From positions 1 through 27,835 of the forward strand of contig JBCCLJ010000076.1 of the NCBI GenBank assembly GCA_039026915.1: a stretch of DNA of 27,835 nucleotides. Reading direction: 5' to 3'. This DNA comes from JBCCLJ01 sp039026915. GTDB taxonomy: Bacteria; Acidobacteriota; Thermoanaerobaculia; Multivoradales; Multivoraceae. Shown here piece after piece: positions 15,535 to 23,800 of this stretch (positions within the stretch are counted from its first letter, which is position 1; the number at the start of each line of letters is the position of its first letter). Made by a program: the position numbers and the translations under genes. The notes under the pieces were generated by a model. The model saw nothing but the letters and a program-made list of their open reading frames with translations, did no database searches and was not told the DNA's origin.

Positions 15535-16302
15535 ATGACCAGAACGACGATCGACAGAGCTTCGGCGCTCCGTAGCAGCCTGACGACGGCGCTGCTTCTC
15601 CTGGCCTGCGCAGGAGCCGCAGCAGCACAGGACACGCTCACCGTTTTCAACAACAACGTCGGCGTCCGCACCGACGAGCCGCTGAGCATGTTCCACATCT
15701 CTGGGACCGCGACGGACGATCTCTTCGGAGGCATGGGACCCAATCCGATCACCGGACCGGCCTTCAACTTCGGCTACTCCGGAGCGAGCTTCGGGCGCTC
15801 CTCGGGCTTCATCAACGTGCGCCCCGATGCCCTGGCGACCGGGCCGAATCCCGCCTTCTACTTCGCGACCGGCAACATCGAGCGCCTCGTCATCGACAAT
15901 CAGGGCTACCTCGGCGTCGATCTCGACTCGAGCTTCGGCAACGGCTTCAACCCGACCCACCCGATCGAGTCGCAGGAAAGCGGCGCTCACCTCACTTCGG
16001 GAGGCGTCTGGACCAACGCTTCGAGCCGCGCGCTCAAGGAGAACATTGCGGAGCTCTCTGGTGACGCAGCGCTCGCCGCTCTGCTCGAGCTTCGCCCGGT
16101 GACCTTCGAGTACATCGCCGAGCCGGGCGACCAGCGCGTCGGGTTCATTGCCGAAGAAGTCCCTGAGCTCGTCGCCAACCCCGAACGCAAGACGCTGGCG
16201 AGCATGGACGTCGTCGCTCTGCTGGCACGCGTCGTTCAGGAGCAACAGAAGCAGATCGAGGCACTGCAGCAAGCTCTCGCTGCCACGCAAACCGAACCCT
16301 GA
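15535..16302 (+). CDS. exported protein with C-terminal S74 intramolecular-chaperone domain
   Basis: 255 residues. Seen: a signal peptide (hydrophobic ALRSSLTTALLLLACAG, cleavage near AAAAQ), a Gly/Asn/Phe-rich middle part (VFNNNVGVRTDEP, GPAFNFGYSG), then SSRALKENIAEL and RPVTFEY...RVGFIAEEVPELV, the hallmarks of the peptidase S74 / endosialidase chaperone domain found at the ends of phage tail fibres. It ends in a predicted coiled coil (QEQQKQIEALQQALAATQ). The domain trimerises beta-helical fibres and then cleaves itself off. No phage genes surround it; similar free-standing exported S74 proteins occur in bacterial genomes. It is eight bases before the next gene and likely heads an operon of three exported proteins. 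Confidence 0.8.
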   Translation: MTRTTIDRASALRSSLTTALLLLACAGAAAAQDTLTVFNNNVGVRTDEPLSMFHISGTATDDLFGGMGPNPITGPAFNFGYSGASFGRSSGFINVRPDALATGPNPAFYFATGNIERLVIDNQGYLGVDLDSSFGNGFNPTHPIESQESGAHLTSGGVWTNASSRALKENIAELSGDAALAALLELRPVTFEYIAEPGDQRVGFIAEEVPELVANPERKTLASMDVVALLARVVQEQQKQIEALQQALAATQTEP

Positions 16303-16310
16303 TCGATCTC

Positions 16311-17411
16311 GTGCTCCTCAAGAAACGAAGCGTCGCGGCGCTCGTGGTGCAGGTGCTCGTCACCGGCACGGCGATGGCGCAGCTTTCACCCTCGGCGGCG
16401 GAGCTGCAGCGCAGCGACGGCGTCACCGAGCTCGCCCAGGGCATCATTGTGGCTCCCGAGCGTCAGCAAGTCTTCGTCATGGCGCCAAATGACGCCGTCG
16501 ACGCACTCGATCTGAGCGACGGCTCGCTGCTCTGGTCGGACAGCGCCGGTGCCAAGCCCCTCGGACTGCATGGCAACCTACTCGCCGTCCAGCCGCTGGG
16601 CAGCGTCGACACGCTCGACATCGTCTTTCTCGACGTTCTCCGGCCCGGCAGCCCAGCGCAGGTCGAACTTCCGATCGCCCTGCCGACGGGAGTTCGCGCC
16701 TCGGTCGACGACCAGCTGGGGCACTCCTTCCGTGCCTCCGTGGCAACGCGCCAAGGGACTCCCCAGATCGAATGGGAACACCGCCAGAGCCCGCGCGGCG
16801 GCGCCCGACCTGAACCTCAGGCGACAGCGTTCACCGTGACCTCGGAGCGCTACGTCCTCGACCTCGCGCAGGCGCGCGTCACCGCCGCTCCTTCCGCACG
16901 GCCGGCCCCGCTACCCAACGAGTCTCTCGCCTTCTCGAGCGGAGCCAACGTCTCGACGCCACCGCAGCGCAGCGGCGATCTCGTCGTCGCGACCGCTATC
17001 GGCGACGGACGCAACGAACTGCGTCTCAAGCGTTGGCAGAGCCAGACCGGAACCGAACTGCCGGACGTCGTCCTGACCACTCCCGACTTCATCCTCGACA
17101 TGCCGTCCGCCAACGCGCAGCACCTTCTCGTCGTCGAGCGCACCGGTAGCGGAGATCGCGAATACACGTGGCGGCTGATCTCGGTCGCGACGGGCAACGT
17201 CGTCGGCAGCATCGAGAGTGCGGATTCCAACGCGCCGTTCCTGGTCGTCGGAACGACGCTCTTACGCACGACCTCGCCTTACCGCGCCCGACGCGGAGAG
17301 CGACTCGTGACCTATCCGCCGACGCTCTCCGCCTACGACCTTCGCAGCGGCACGGTCCTCTGGCGGCACGAGATCAGAGACACGCGCTTCGTCGGCGAGG
17401 TGCCGCCGTGA
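16311..17411 (+). CDS. exported PQQ-like beta-propeller protein of unknown function
   Basis: 366 residues. Start GTG at 16311, eight bases after the S74 gene, followed by a signal peptide (KKRSVAALVVQVLVTGTAMAQ). The rest is beta-rich and contains propeller-like strand repeats such as VDALDLSDGSLLWSD near the start and LSAYDLRSGTVLWRHE near the end, the x-A-x-D-x-x-(S/T)-G-x-x-x-W pattern of PQQ-like/YVTN propellers. No catalytic residues are recognised. Its stop overlaps the next ATG by one base (TGATG), so the genes are probably coupled. A role in surface assembly or binding with its two neighbours is inference. Confidence 0.65.
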   Translation: MLLKKRSVAALVVQVLVTGTAMAQLSPSAAELQRSDGVTELAQGIIVAPERQQVFVMAPNDAVDALDLSDGSLLWSDSAGAKPLGLHGNLLAVQPLGSVDTLDIVFLDVLRPGSPAQVELPIALPTGVRASVDDQLGHSFRASVATRQGTPQIEWEHRQSPRGGARPEPQATAFTVTSERYVLDLAQARVTAAPSARPAPLPNESLAFSSGANVSTPPQRSGDLVVATAIGDGRNELRLKRWQSQTGTELPDVVLTTPDFILDMPSANAQHLLVVERTGSGDREYTWRLISVATGNVVGSIESADSNAPFLVVGTTLLRTTSPYRARRGERLVTYPPTLSAYDLRSGTVLWRHEIRDTRFVGEVPP

Positions 17412-20329
17412 TGCGCTCGATTCGCACCATCGCCCTTCTCGTCCTCTTCGCGGGCCCGCTCGCGTCGCAGCAGTGGACCCAACAGGGCCCCGCTCCCGGC
17501 GAGGACGGGCAGGCAGAGAACATCCCGAGTGCTCCGATCTCCGGTGCCATCGAGACCGTCGTGGCGCACCCTTCCGACGCGGACATCGTCTGGATCGGCG
17601 CCGTCAACGGCGGCATCTTCCGCACCGACAACGCCACGGCCGCTTCGCCGACGTGGACGGCGCAGACCGACTCCGAGGCCTCGCTTTCGATCGGCGCTCT
17701 CGAGCTCGATCCCACGGACGGCACGAACAACACACTCGTCGCCGGGATCGCACGCACGAGCTCCCTGGGCAGCCTGGGCGGCTCGCGCGCCGGCATCCTG
17801 CGCACGACGAACGGCGGTACGACCTGGACTCAGCTCGCGGCGACCGGACTCGTGGGAGCCAACGTCGTCGGCATCGCAGCACGCGGCAGCGTCATCGTCG
17901 CGGCCGTGAACTCGAACGACGCCGGCATCGCCTGTGGAACCGTGGGCATCTACCGCAGCACGAACACGGGCGCTTCGTTCACCCAGGTCTCGACGGCCGG
18001 CGGCACCGGACTGCCGTGTGGCTTCGCTTGGGATCTGGCGAGCGATCCAACCGATACGACCCGACTCTACGCGCCGGCGACCGGACTGAACGCCTCTTCT
18101 GACGGCCTGTACCGAAGCACCGACACCGGCGCAACCTGGACCGAAGTCAGTGACGCTCTGGCAGCCTTCGACACGCAGCTGCAGGATACGCCGAACAACG
18201 TCGAGATCTCGGTCGGCAACGCGGGCGGCGCGAACGCCAACGTCTTCGCCGCGGTTTGCGACGGAGGCCGTCTCATCGGCCTCTACGAGTCCCAGGACGC
18301 AGGCGACTCGTGGGCGGCCATGGACCTCCCGTCGACGACCGAGCAGGGAACCGCATACGGCATTCACCCCGGTGGCCAGTGCGGCACGCACCTTTCACTG
18401 CGCGCCGATCCGACGAACGATGACGTCGTCTACATCGGTGGCGACCGACAGCCGTCGAACAACGAGAACGGCTCGTTCGTCTCGCAGTTCCCCAACTCCA
18501 TCGGCGCCTCCAACTTCGGCGGACGTCTCTTCCGCGTCGACGGCGCTCAGTCTCTCGGCAGCCAGGCGACTCCGATCACCAACTGCCCTTCGGCGACCAC
18601 CGCCTGCGGAGGATCGGCCCGGACCGCCAACGACACCGCTCCTCACGCCGACTCTCGAGAGATGGTCTTCGACGCGAACGGCGATCTCCTCCAAACGGAC
18701 GACGGCGGCATCTACCGCCATACCAACCCCAACGGCACGAACGGCGACTGGGAGTCCGTGGTCGGCAACCTCGCCGTCATCGAGCAGCACAACGTCGCCT
18801 ACGACAGCACTTCGAACATCCTCCTTTCCGGCAACCAGGACAATTCAAGCACGGAGCAGGATGCGACCGGCGATCTCACCTGGTCCGTTCCGAACACAGT
18901 CTCCGGAGACGGCGGCGACGTCGTCGTCGGTGAGGACGATCCGCTCGTCGGACAGTCGACGCGCTACATGAGCTCTCAGTTCCTGCTCGGCCTCAGACGC
19001 CGCATCTTCAACAGCAGCAACACCTTGCTGTCGGACGTCTCGCCCTCGCTGACGGCCCTCGGAGGCGCCGCCTCGGTGTCCGGTCAGTTCACGACACCCG
19101 TCGCGATCAACGCAGAGGATCCCACCCGCCTCGTCATCGGCGGTAGCAACGGCGTCTACGAGAGCTTCGATCGCCTCAGCAGCGTCAGCCTGGTCGCCGG
19201 CACCGCGACGCCGGTCGTCGTCAATTCCTTCGGAGCCGGCGGGACCATCGCCTATGGCATTCCCGGCAACGAAGAGGTGCTCTACTTCGCTTCCGGCAGC
19301 TCGGTCTGGGTGCGCACCGCGGCGGCACCGACCGCACCCACCCAGCGTCCCACTCCGGGCGGTACGGTGCTGGGCGTCGTCATCGATCCAGGCGATCCCA
19401 CCCACGCCTTTGCCATCGACATCAACCAGGTCTTCCGCACGACGAACTCCGGCGCCAGCTGGACTGATGTCACCGGTAACCTGTTCACCTCCTTCAGTCC
19501 CTTCGAGCTCGCCTCCATCACCTTCGTGCCCGGCACCAACGACCGCATCGTCGTGGGCTCGGGGCGCGGCGTCTTCGTCGCTGACGACGCCGACTTCGAA
19601 GACTGGAGCGAGCTGGGTACGGACCTCCCGAACGTCCTCGTCCTGGAGCTCGGCTACGACACCGATGACGAGCTGCTCGTTGCCGGCACTCTCGGGCGCG
19701 GCGCCTGGACTCTCGATCTTTCGACTCCCGGCGGTGGCTGCGACCCGAACGACGCCTTCGAGCCCGACGACGGCTCGGGCTCGGCCTCTTCGATCACCAC
19801 GGGGATCGCGCAGAACCACAAGCTCTGCCCGGCCGGCGACGAGGACTGGGTCACCTTCACGCTGGTGGCCGAGTCCGAGGTGACTCTGACGACCTCTTCC
19901 AGCAACCCGGACGATCCTCGTCTGACCCTGTTCGACAACTCTCTCGTGCAGTTGGAGCAGAACGACGACGGCGCTGCGAACGGGCGCGACGCGCTGATCG
20001 ACAGGACGTGCGCCAGCGACCCGCTCGCCGCGGGCACCTATTTCGTGCGCGCCGACGAAGCGTCCGGAGCGGCAGAGATCGACAGCTACGATCTGACCTA
20101 CAACCTGGTCAACGTCTGCAGCAGCTGCGCGAGCCAGGTCACGATCGCCAACCAGACGATCTCTGGATCTCAGAGCGAGACCGCCGAGAACGTCACGCTG
20201 GGCAGCAATCTCGAAGTCACCGGGACCGGCAGCCTGACCGTTCGAGTGTCCAACCGCGTGACCTTCGAATCAGGAACGTCGATCTCCGGAACTCTTCGCG
20301 TCGATACCGATCCCGCCAACTGCCCCTGA
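17411..20329 (+). CDS. large exported BNR/sortilin-like repeat protein with C-terminal PPC domain
   Basis: 972 residues from the ATG at 17411, which opens a signal peptide (MRSIRTIALLVLFAGPLASQ); the frame extends upstream but only as a shadow of the previous gene. Residues about 25-770 carry repeated BNR/VPS10-like blades such as GGIFRTDNAT, AGILRTTNGGTTWTQL, GLYRSTDTGATWTEV and QVFRTTNSGASWTDV. From about 778 a bacterial pre-peptidase C-terminal (PPC) domain follows (DAFEPDDGSGSASSI, GDEDWVTFTL, GTYFVRAD), then a Cys-flanked beta-repeat tail (ITISG/NVTLGSN/NRVTFESG style). Such proteins are secreted or cell-surface and usually lack peptidase residues; no glycosidase or peptidase site is visible. 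Substrate or partner unknown. Operon with the two preceding genes. Confidence 0.82.
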   Translation: MRSIRTIALLVLFAGPLASQQWTQQGPAPGEDGQAENIPSAPISGAIETVVAHPSDADIVWIGAVNGGIFRTDNATAASPTWTAQTDSEASLSIGALELDPTDGTNNTLVAGIARTSSLGSLGGSRAGILRTTNGGTTWTQLAATGLVGANVVGIAARGSVIVAAVNSNDAGIACGTVGIYRSTNTGASFTQVSTAGGTGLPCGFAWDLASDPTDTTRLYAPATGLNASSDGLYRSTDTGATWTEVSDALAAFDTQLQDTPNNVEISVGNAGGANANVFAAVCDGGRLIGLYESQDAGDSWAAMDLPSTTEQGTAYGIHPGGQCGTHLSLRADPTNDDVVYIGGDRQPSNNENGSFVSQFPNSIGASNFGGRLFRVDGAQSLGSQATPITNCPSATTACGGSARTANDTAPHADSREMVFDANGDLLQTDDGGIYRHTNPNGTNGDWESVVGNLAVIEQHNVAYDSTSNILLSGNQDNSSTEQDATGDLTWSVPNTVSGDGGDVVVGEDDPLVGQSTRYMSSQFLLGLRRRIFNSSNTLLSDVSPSLTALGGAASVSGQFTTPVAINAEDPTRLVIGGSNGVYESFDRLSSVSLVAGTATPVVVNSFGAGGTIAYGIPGNEEVLYFASGSSVWVRTAAAPTAPTQRPTPGGTVLGVVIDPGDPTHAFAIDINQVFRTTNSGASWTDVTGNLFTSFSPFELASITFVPGTNDRIVVGSGRGVFVADDADFEDWSELGTDLPNVLVLELGYDTDDELLVAGTLGRGAWTLDLSTPGGGCDPNDAFEPDDGSGSASSITTGIAQNHKLCPAGDEDWVTFTLVAESEVTLTTSSSNPDDPRLTLFDNSLVQLEQNDDGAANGRDALIDRTCASDPLAAGTYFVRADEASGAAEIDSYDLTYNLVNVCSSCASQVTIANQTISGSQSETAENVTLGSNLEVTGTGSLTVRVSNRVTFESGTSISGTLRVDTDPANCP

Positions 20330-20388
20330 GCCGATCCGCCGATCGCCGACGGGTTATCCTCGCGCCAACGAGCTCGAAGGAGGATGCG

Positions 20389-21459
20389 ATGTTTGCGAGA
20401 AGCCACGATGCCGAAAGATGGACGCCTCTTGCGCTCGTTGTGCTCCTGGCGGCGGTGCCGCTCTGCGCCTCGGAGGGCGACGGCGTTCCGAGAACGCCGA
20501 GCGGTCGCCCCGATCTGAGCGGCACCTACGACATCGCCACGCTGACGCCGGTCGAGCGGCCCGTCGCCTTTGGCGATCGGCTCTACCTGACTCCCGAGCA
20601 GGCCGAGGAAATCGTCGAGACCAAGCGTCGCGTCGACGAGGCTCTTGCGGCGCGCAGCGGCACGGACCGTGAACCGCCCCCACCCGGCGGCGACGGATCG
20701 CCCGGCGCCGCCGGCAACGTCGGCGGTTACAACAACTTCTGGATCGATCGCGGCGATTCCGTCGTCATGGTCGACGGCAAGTTCCGCACGTCGATCATCA
20801 CCGAGCCCAGCAACGGGCGACGGCCACCGATGACCGAGGCCGGCAAGCTCCAGCGGCGGATCGTCGCCGACCAGCTCATCACCAACCAGGGCGAGGCGTA
20901 CTGGCTGGACTGGGACCGCCCGGGTCCCTTCGACGACCCCGAGGGGCTCCTCGCCTCGGATCGCTGCGTCGCGAGCTTCCGGCAGGTCGTGCCGTCTCTC
21001 CCGTCCGTCTACAACAACCTCCAGAAGATCGTGCAGACTGACGACTACGTCATGATCCTCAACGAGATGGTGCACGACGCGCGCATCGTCCCGATCGTCA
21101 GCGACCATTCCGCGCCCGACGACCTGAAGTTCTGGCTCGGTGACTCTGTCGGCCGGTGGGAGGGCGACACTCTGGTCGTCGAGACGAAGAGCTTCAAAGG
21201 CTACAGCGGCTTCTCGAGCACGTCGCCGACCCGGCGCGTCGTCGAGCGATTCACACGCGTCGACAGCGACACCTTGCGCTACGAATTCACGGTCGAGGAC
21301 CCGTCGATCTGGACGGCTTCCTGGAGCGGCGACTTCGTCTGGCCCGCGACAAAGACCCCGGAGGAGCGGGTCTACGAGTACGCCTGTCACGAGGGCAACT
21401 ATGCGCTCGGCAACATCCTGCGCGGAGCGCGGCTTCTCGAGAGCGAGGCCCGGGACTAA
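20389..21459 (+). CDS. exported protein of an unnamed conserved family
   Basis: 356 residues. Start fixed by AAGGAGGA (20377-20384) four bases before the ATG; the frame is open upstream only as a shadow of the previous gene. Signal peptide about 1-27 (WTPLALVVLLAAVPLCA). Conserved-looking blocks: GRPDLSGTYD, GGYNNFWIDRG, FWLGDSVGRWEGDTLVVETKSF, VERFTRVDSDTLRYEFTVEDP and YEYACHEGNYALGNILRGAR. I recognise these as a family very common in Acidobacteriota and some other soil and marine bacteria, without an assigned function. No catalytic motif is identifiable. The 59-bp gap upstream holds TTATCCT (20354-20360), a possible -10. The 3' end overlaps the histidine kinase gene, which is convergent, by four bases. 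Confidence 0.75.
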   Translation: MFARSHDAERWTPLALVVLLAAVPLCASEGDGVPRTPSGRPDLSGTYDIATLTPVERPVAFGDRLYLTPEQAEEIVETKRRVDEALAARSGTDREPPPPGGDGSPGAAGNVGGYNNFWIDRGDSVVMVDGKFRTSIITEPSNGRRPPMTEAGKLQRRIVADQLITNQGEAYWLDWDRPGPFDDPEGLLASDRCVASFRQVVPSLPSVYNNLQKIVQTDDYVMILNEMVHDARIVPIVSDHSAPDDLKFWLGDSVGRWEGDTLVVETKSFKGYSGFSSTSPTRRVVERFTRVDSDTLRYEFTVEDPSIWTASWSGDFVWPATKTPEERVYEYACHEGNYALGNILRGARLLESEARD

Positions 21460-22817
21460 GTCGACGCCGAATCGCTGTTCAACAGGCGCACTCGATCGCC
21501 CGGGAGAACGATCTCGATCTGAGCCCCGCCGGACTCGAGATTTCGGGCGGAGATCGAGCCTCCGTGCACGAGGACCGCACGCCGAGCGATGGCCAGGCCG
21601 AGGCCGAATCCACCGGAGCTAGCGCCCCGGGCGAAGGGTTCGAAGAGTGACTCCAACTGGGCCTCCTGAAGCCCGGAGCCTTCGTCGCTGACCGCCAGTC
21701 GAACCTCGTCCGCGGCGTGTTCGAGTCGAGTGTCGATCCGACCGTTCGGCTGCGAGTGCTGAAGCGCGTTGCGTACGACGTTTTCGATCGCGCGACGCAG
21801 CAACTCGGCATTGCCATGTAGAACGAGCTCGTCGCAGTCGGGGACGGTGAGCGTCACTTCGACACCGGCGGCACCCGCCTCGAAGGCTACGTCTTCGCGA
21901 ACGGACCGGAGCAGTTCGAGGAGATCGAAGTAGTCGTCGAGCTCCGCCGGCGTCTCCGCTTCGAGCCGCGCCAGGGTGAGCAGCTCACCGACGAGTCGGT
22001 CGAGCCGCTCACAGTCGCGCTCGATCCGCTCGAGCGCCTCGTTGCGACGGTCGGGCCGGCGCTTGGCCAGGTCGGCCGCGACGCTCAGGCGTGCCAGCGG
22101 CGAGCGGAGCTCGTGAGAGACGTCGTGAAGAAGCTGCTTCTGTGTCTGAATCGAGCGCGAGAGCCGCTGCGCCATCTCCTCGAAGTCTCGCGCCAGATCA
22201 CCAAGCTCGTCGCCGCGGCGCGTGATGCGTGGATCGACCCGGCTCTGCTTGCCTTCGCCGAGCGCATCGAAGGCGGCGTGGAGTCCTGCGATCGGCCGCG
22301 TCCAGGCCGTGGTCAGGCCAAAGGCGAGCAGAACACCGGCGACGGAGAAGACGACGCCAAGAAGCCAAGGATGTGTCAGCAGGAGGCGTAGGGGAGTGCG
22401 GTCCGCGGGACCGTCGCCTTCGGGGTAGTAAACGATGAAGCGCGTGCCCTCCAGGCTGACGACGGAGCGAACGGGATTAGGCCCCTCGTTCTCGACCGCC
22501 AGCGAGCGTGCCAGCGTCAGGACCTCCGGATCGACAAGCCGACCGAGGACGTCGCGTCCCTCCTCGTCGACGACCAGCGGCGGCTCCTGGCCGGAGAGCC
22601 TCCGCTCTTCGAGGCGGGGCACCATCGCCTCGCCGCCGAGCTCGAGGTTCGTCGCCGTCATTTGAACGCCGACGTTCGACGGGATTGCGCGACTGATCGC
22701 CGAGCGCGGCAGCAACCGAGCGCGCGAGTCGAGGCCGAGGGTCCCGAGCAGGGCGAGGCTGAGAAGGGTCCAAGCCAGAAAGTAGCCGAGCAGAATCTTC
22801 CAGAAGAGCCGCATCAC
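21456..22817 (-). CDS. CpxA-like sensor histidine kinase
   Basis: 453 residues from the GTG at 22817, which overlaps the response-regulator stop (GTGA); an ATG one codon later is equally possible. Order: TM1 (about 8-28), periplasmic sensor region (about 30-145), TM2 (about 150-170), HAMP (about 172-224), H-box HDVSHELRSPLARL with His235, dimerisation helices, N-box NVVRNALQHS, G-box DEGSGL and GFGLGLAIARR. It resembles CpxA in layout. Known role of the class: autophosphorylation and phosphotransfer to the partner regulator in response to envelope signals. Pairs with the regulator immediately upstream. Signal unknown. Confidence 0.92.
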   Translation of the reverse strand: MMRLFWKILLGYFLAWTLLSLALLGTLGLDSRARLLPRSAISRAIPSNVGVQMTATNLELGGEAMVPRLEERRLSGQEPPLVVDEEGRDVLGRLVDPEVLTLARSLAVENEGPNPVRSVVSLEGTRFIVYYPEGDGPADRTPLRLLLTHPWLLGVVFSVAGVLLAFGLTTAWTRPIAGLHAAFDALGEGKQSRVDPRITRRGDELGDLARDFEEMAQRLSRSIQTQKQLLHDVSHELRSPLARLSVAADLAKRRPDRRNEALERIERDCERLDRLVGELLTLARLEAETPAELDDYFDLLELLRSVREDVAFEAGAAGVEVTLTVPDCDELVLHGNAELLRRAIENVVRNALQHSQPNGRIDTRLEHAADEVRLAVSDEGSGLQEAQLESLFEPFARGASSGGFGLGLAIARRAVLVHGGSISARNLESGGAQIEIVLPGDRVRLLNSDSAST

Positions 22818-23509
22818 TCAGGATCGGCGACGAGCTGGTAGCCGTGCCCGCGCACCGTCTGAATCGGCGAGCGGCCGTCGGCGAGCTCCCCCAACTTGGC
22901 TCGCAGGTGACTCAGATGCACGTCGATACTGCGGTCGTAGCGCGTCAGCTTGCGACCGAGAGCCCGCTCCGAGAGATCCTCCTTGGAGACGATGCGACCG
23001 ACCTGACGCACCAGCTGCTCGAGCAGATTGAACTCGGTGCTCGTCAGCTCGAGCGACTGGCCGCGCCAGCTGACTCGCCGTGCCGCAGGCTCGACCACGA
23101 GAGTCCCCGCCTGCAGAACGGAGGCGGGTCCGTCCTCCGTGCCGCCCTGCACGCGGCGGAGAATCGCGCGCAGACGCGCGACGAGCTCGCGCGGCGTGCA
23201 CGGCTTGGTGACGTAGTCGTCGGCGCCGAGCTCGAGGCCGAGGATGCGGTCGATGTCGTCGCCGCGCGCGGTGAGCATGAGAACCGGCAGCGTGCTCGTC
23301 TGACGCACGCGGCGCAGCGTCTCGATGCCGGAGACGCCCGGCATCGTGATGTCGAGCACGACGATGTCGGGCGGCGATGCGTCGATCGCTTCGCAGCCGC
23401 TCTCCCCGTCGTACGCGATCGCGACGTCGAAGCCCTCTCCCTCGAGGATGTCTCGATGGAGCGAGCAGAGCTCGATGTCGTCGTCGATGAGCAGGACTCG
23501 GGGCGTCAT
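22814..23509 (-). CDS. CpxR-like OmpR/PhoB-family response regulator
   Basis: 231 residues. Receiver domain 1-120 with acidic pocket IDDD (8-11), phospho-acceptor Asp53 (VVLDITMPG), Thr80 and Lys102 (VTKPC). The C-terminal winged helix (about 130-228) has LTSTEFNLLEQLV, SKEDLSERALGRKLTRYDRSIDVHLSHLRAKLG and IQTVRGHGYQLV, wording very like CpxR. Co-transcribed with the kinase, and divergent from a MacAB-like export operon. A GTAAA-N5-GTAAA direct repeat, the form of a CpxR box, lies 64 bases upstream, so autoregulation and control of the export operon are likely. Confidence 0.93.
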   Translation of the reverse strand: MTPRVLLIDDDIELCSLHRDILEGEGFDVAIAYDGESGCEAIDASPPDIVVLDITMPGVSGIETLRRVRQTSTLPVLMLTARGDDIDRILGLELGADDYVTKPCTPRELVARLRAILRRVQGGTEDGPASVLQAGTLVVEPAARRVSWRGQSLELTSTEFNLLEQLVRQVGRIVSKEDLSERALGRKLTRYDRSIDVHLSHLRAKLGELADGRSPIQTVRGHGYQLVADPE

Positions 23510-23572
23510 GGCAGCTCAAGGGTAGACGGCTTTGCGGTTCGAGAAAACGCTCTTTGCCTCTCGTTGCAGACC

Positions 23573-23587
23573 TTTACCAACCTTTAC
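23573..23587 (-). promoter_or_regulatory. CpxR-type direct repeat in the divergent regulatory region
   Basis: The minus strand reads GTAAA-GGTTG-GTAAA, an exact match to the CpxR-box form (GTAAA, short spacer, GTAAA), with 10-bp phasing as expected for a tandem response-regulator dimer. It lies between the CpxR-like gene and the adaptor/ABC operon and is one of few AT-rich stretches there. The binding protein is inferred. Confidence 0.6.
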
Positions 23588-23733
23588 GCGCGCTAGCCGC
23601 ACCTTACTTCGGCCCTCCGTAGGCTCTCGCCACGCTGTCGTCGATCGCACAGCGATCACCTTCCGAGGAGCAGCAATCCGCTGACCTCGACGCACCCTGC
23701 CTGAAGAGCCACGACCCGCCAGCCTCCTTCCTC

Positions 23734-23767
23734 ACTCCCCACCGCTCGCCCGGCGACGGTGGGGAGT
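23734..23767 (+). terminator. terminator-like hairpin in the leader of the export operon
   Basis: A perfect 11-bp stem, ACTCCCCACCG (23734-23744) with CGGTGGGGAGT (23757-23767), plus an inner 4-bp helix TCGC/GCGA over a short loop, followed by TTC. It lies 33 bases before the adaptor ATG. It could be an attenuator in the 5' leader or the terminator of an unseen short transcript. The U-run is short. An alternative GTG start at 23759 falls inside the stem and is unlikely to be used. Confidence 0.5.
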
Positions 23768-23800
23768 TTCCAACTCGAAGTGCCCCACGGAGACCCGACG

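Noticed and set aside
15535..16302. Prophage or tail-fibre remnant
   Set aside because: The S74 domain is phage-like, but the protein has a signal peptide and no neighbouring gene is phage-related.
17168..17410. Extended start of the BNR/PPC protein
   Set aside because: The extension is an Arg-rich shadow of the preceding gene; the signal peptide begins at the ATG at 17411.
23643..23657. GATCGC-ACA-GCGATC inverted repeat in the leader of the export operon
   Set aside because: Only 6 bp with GATC/CGATCG-type words that are frequent in this DNA; no positional reason to call it functional.
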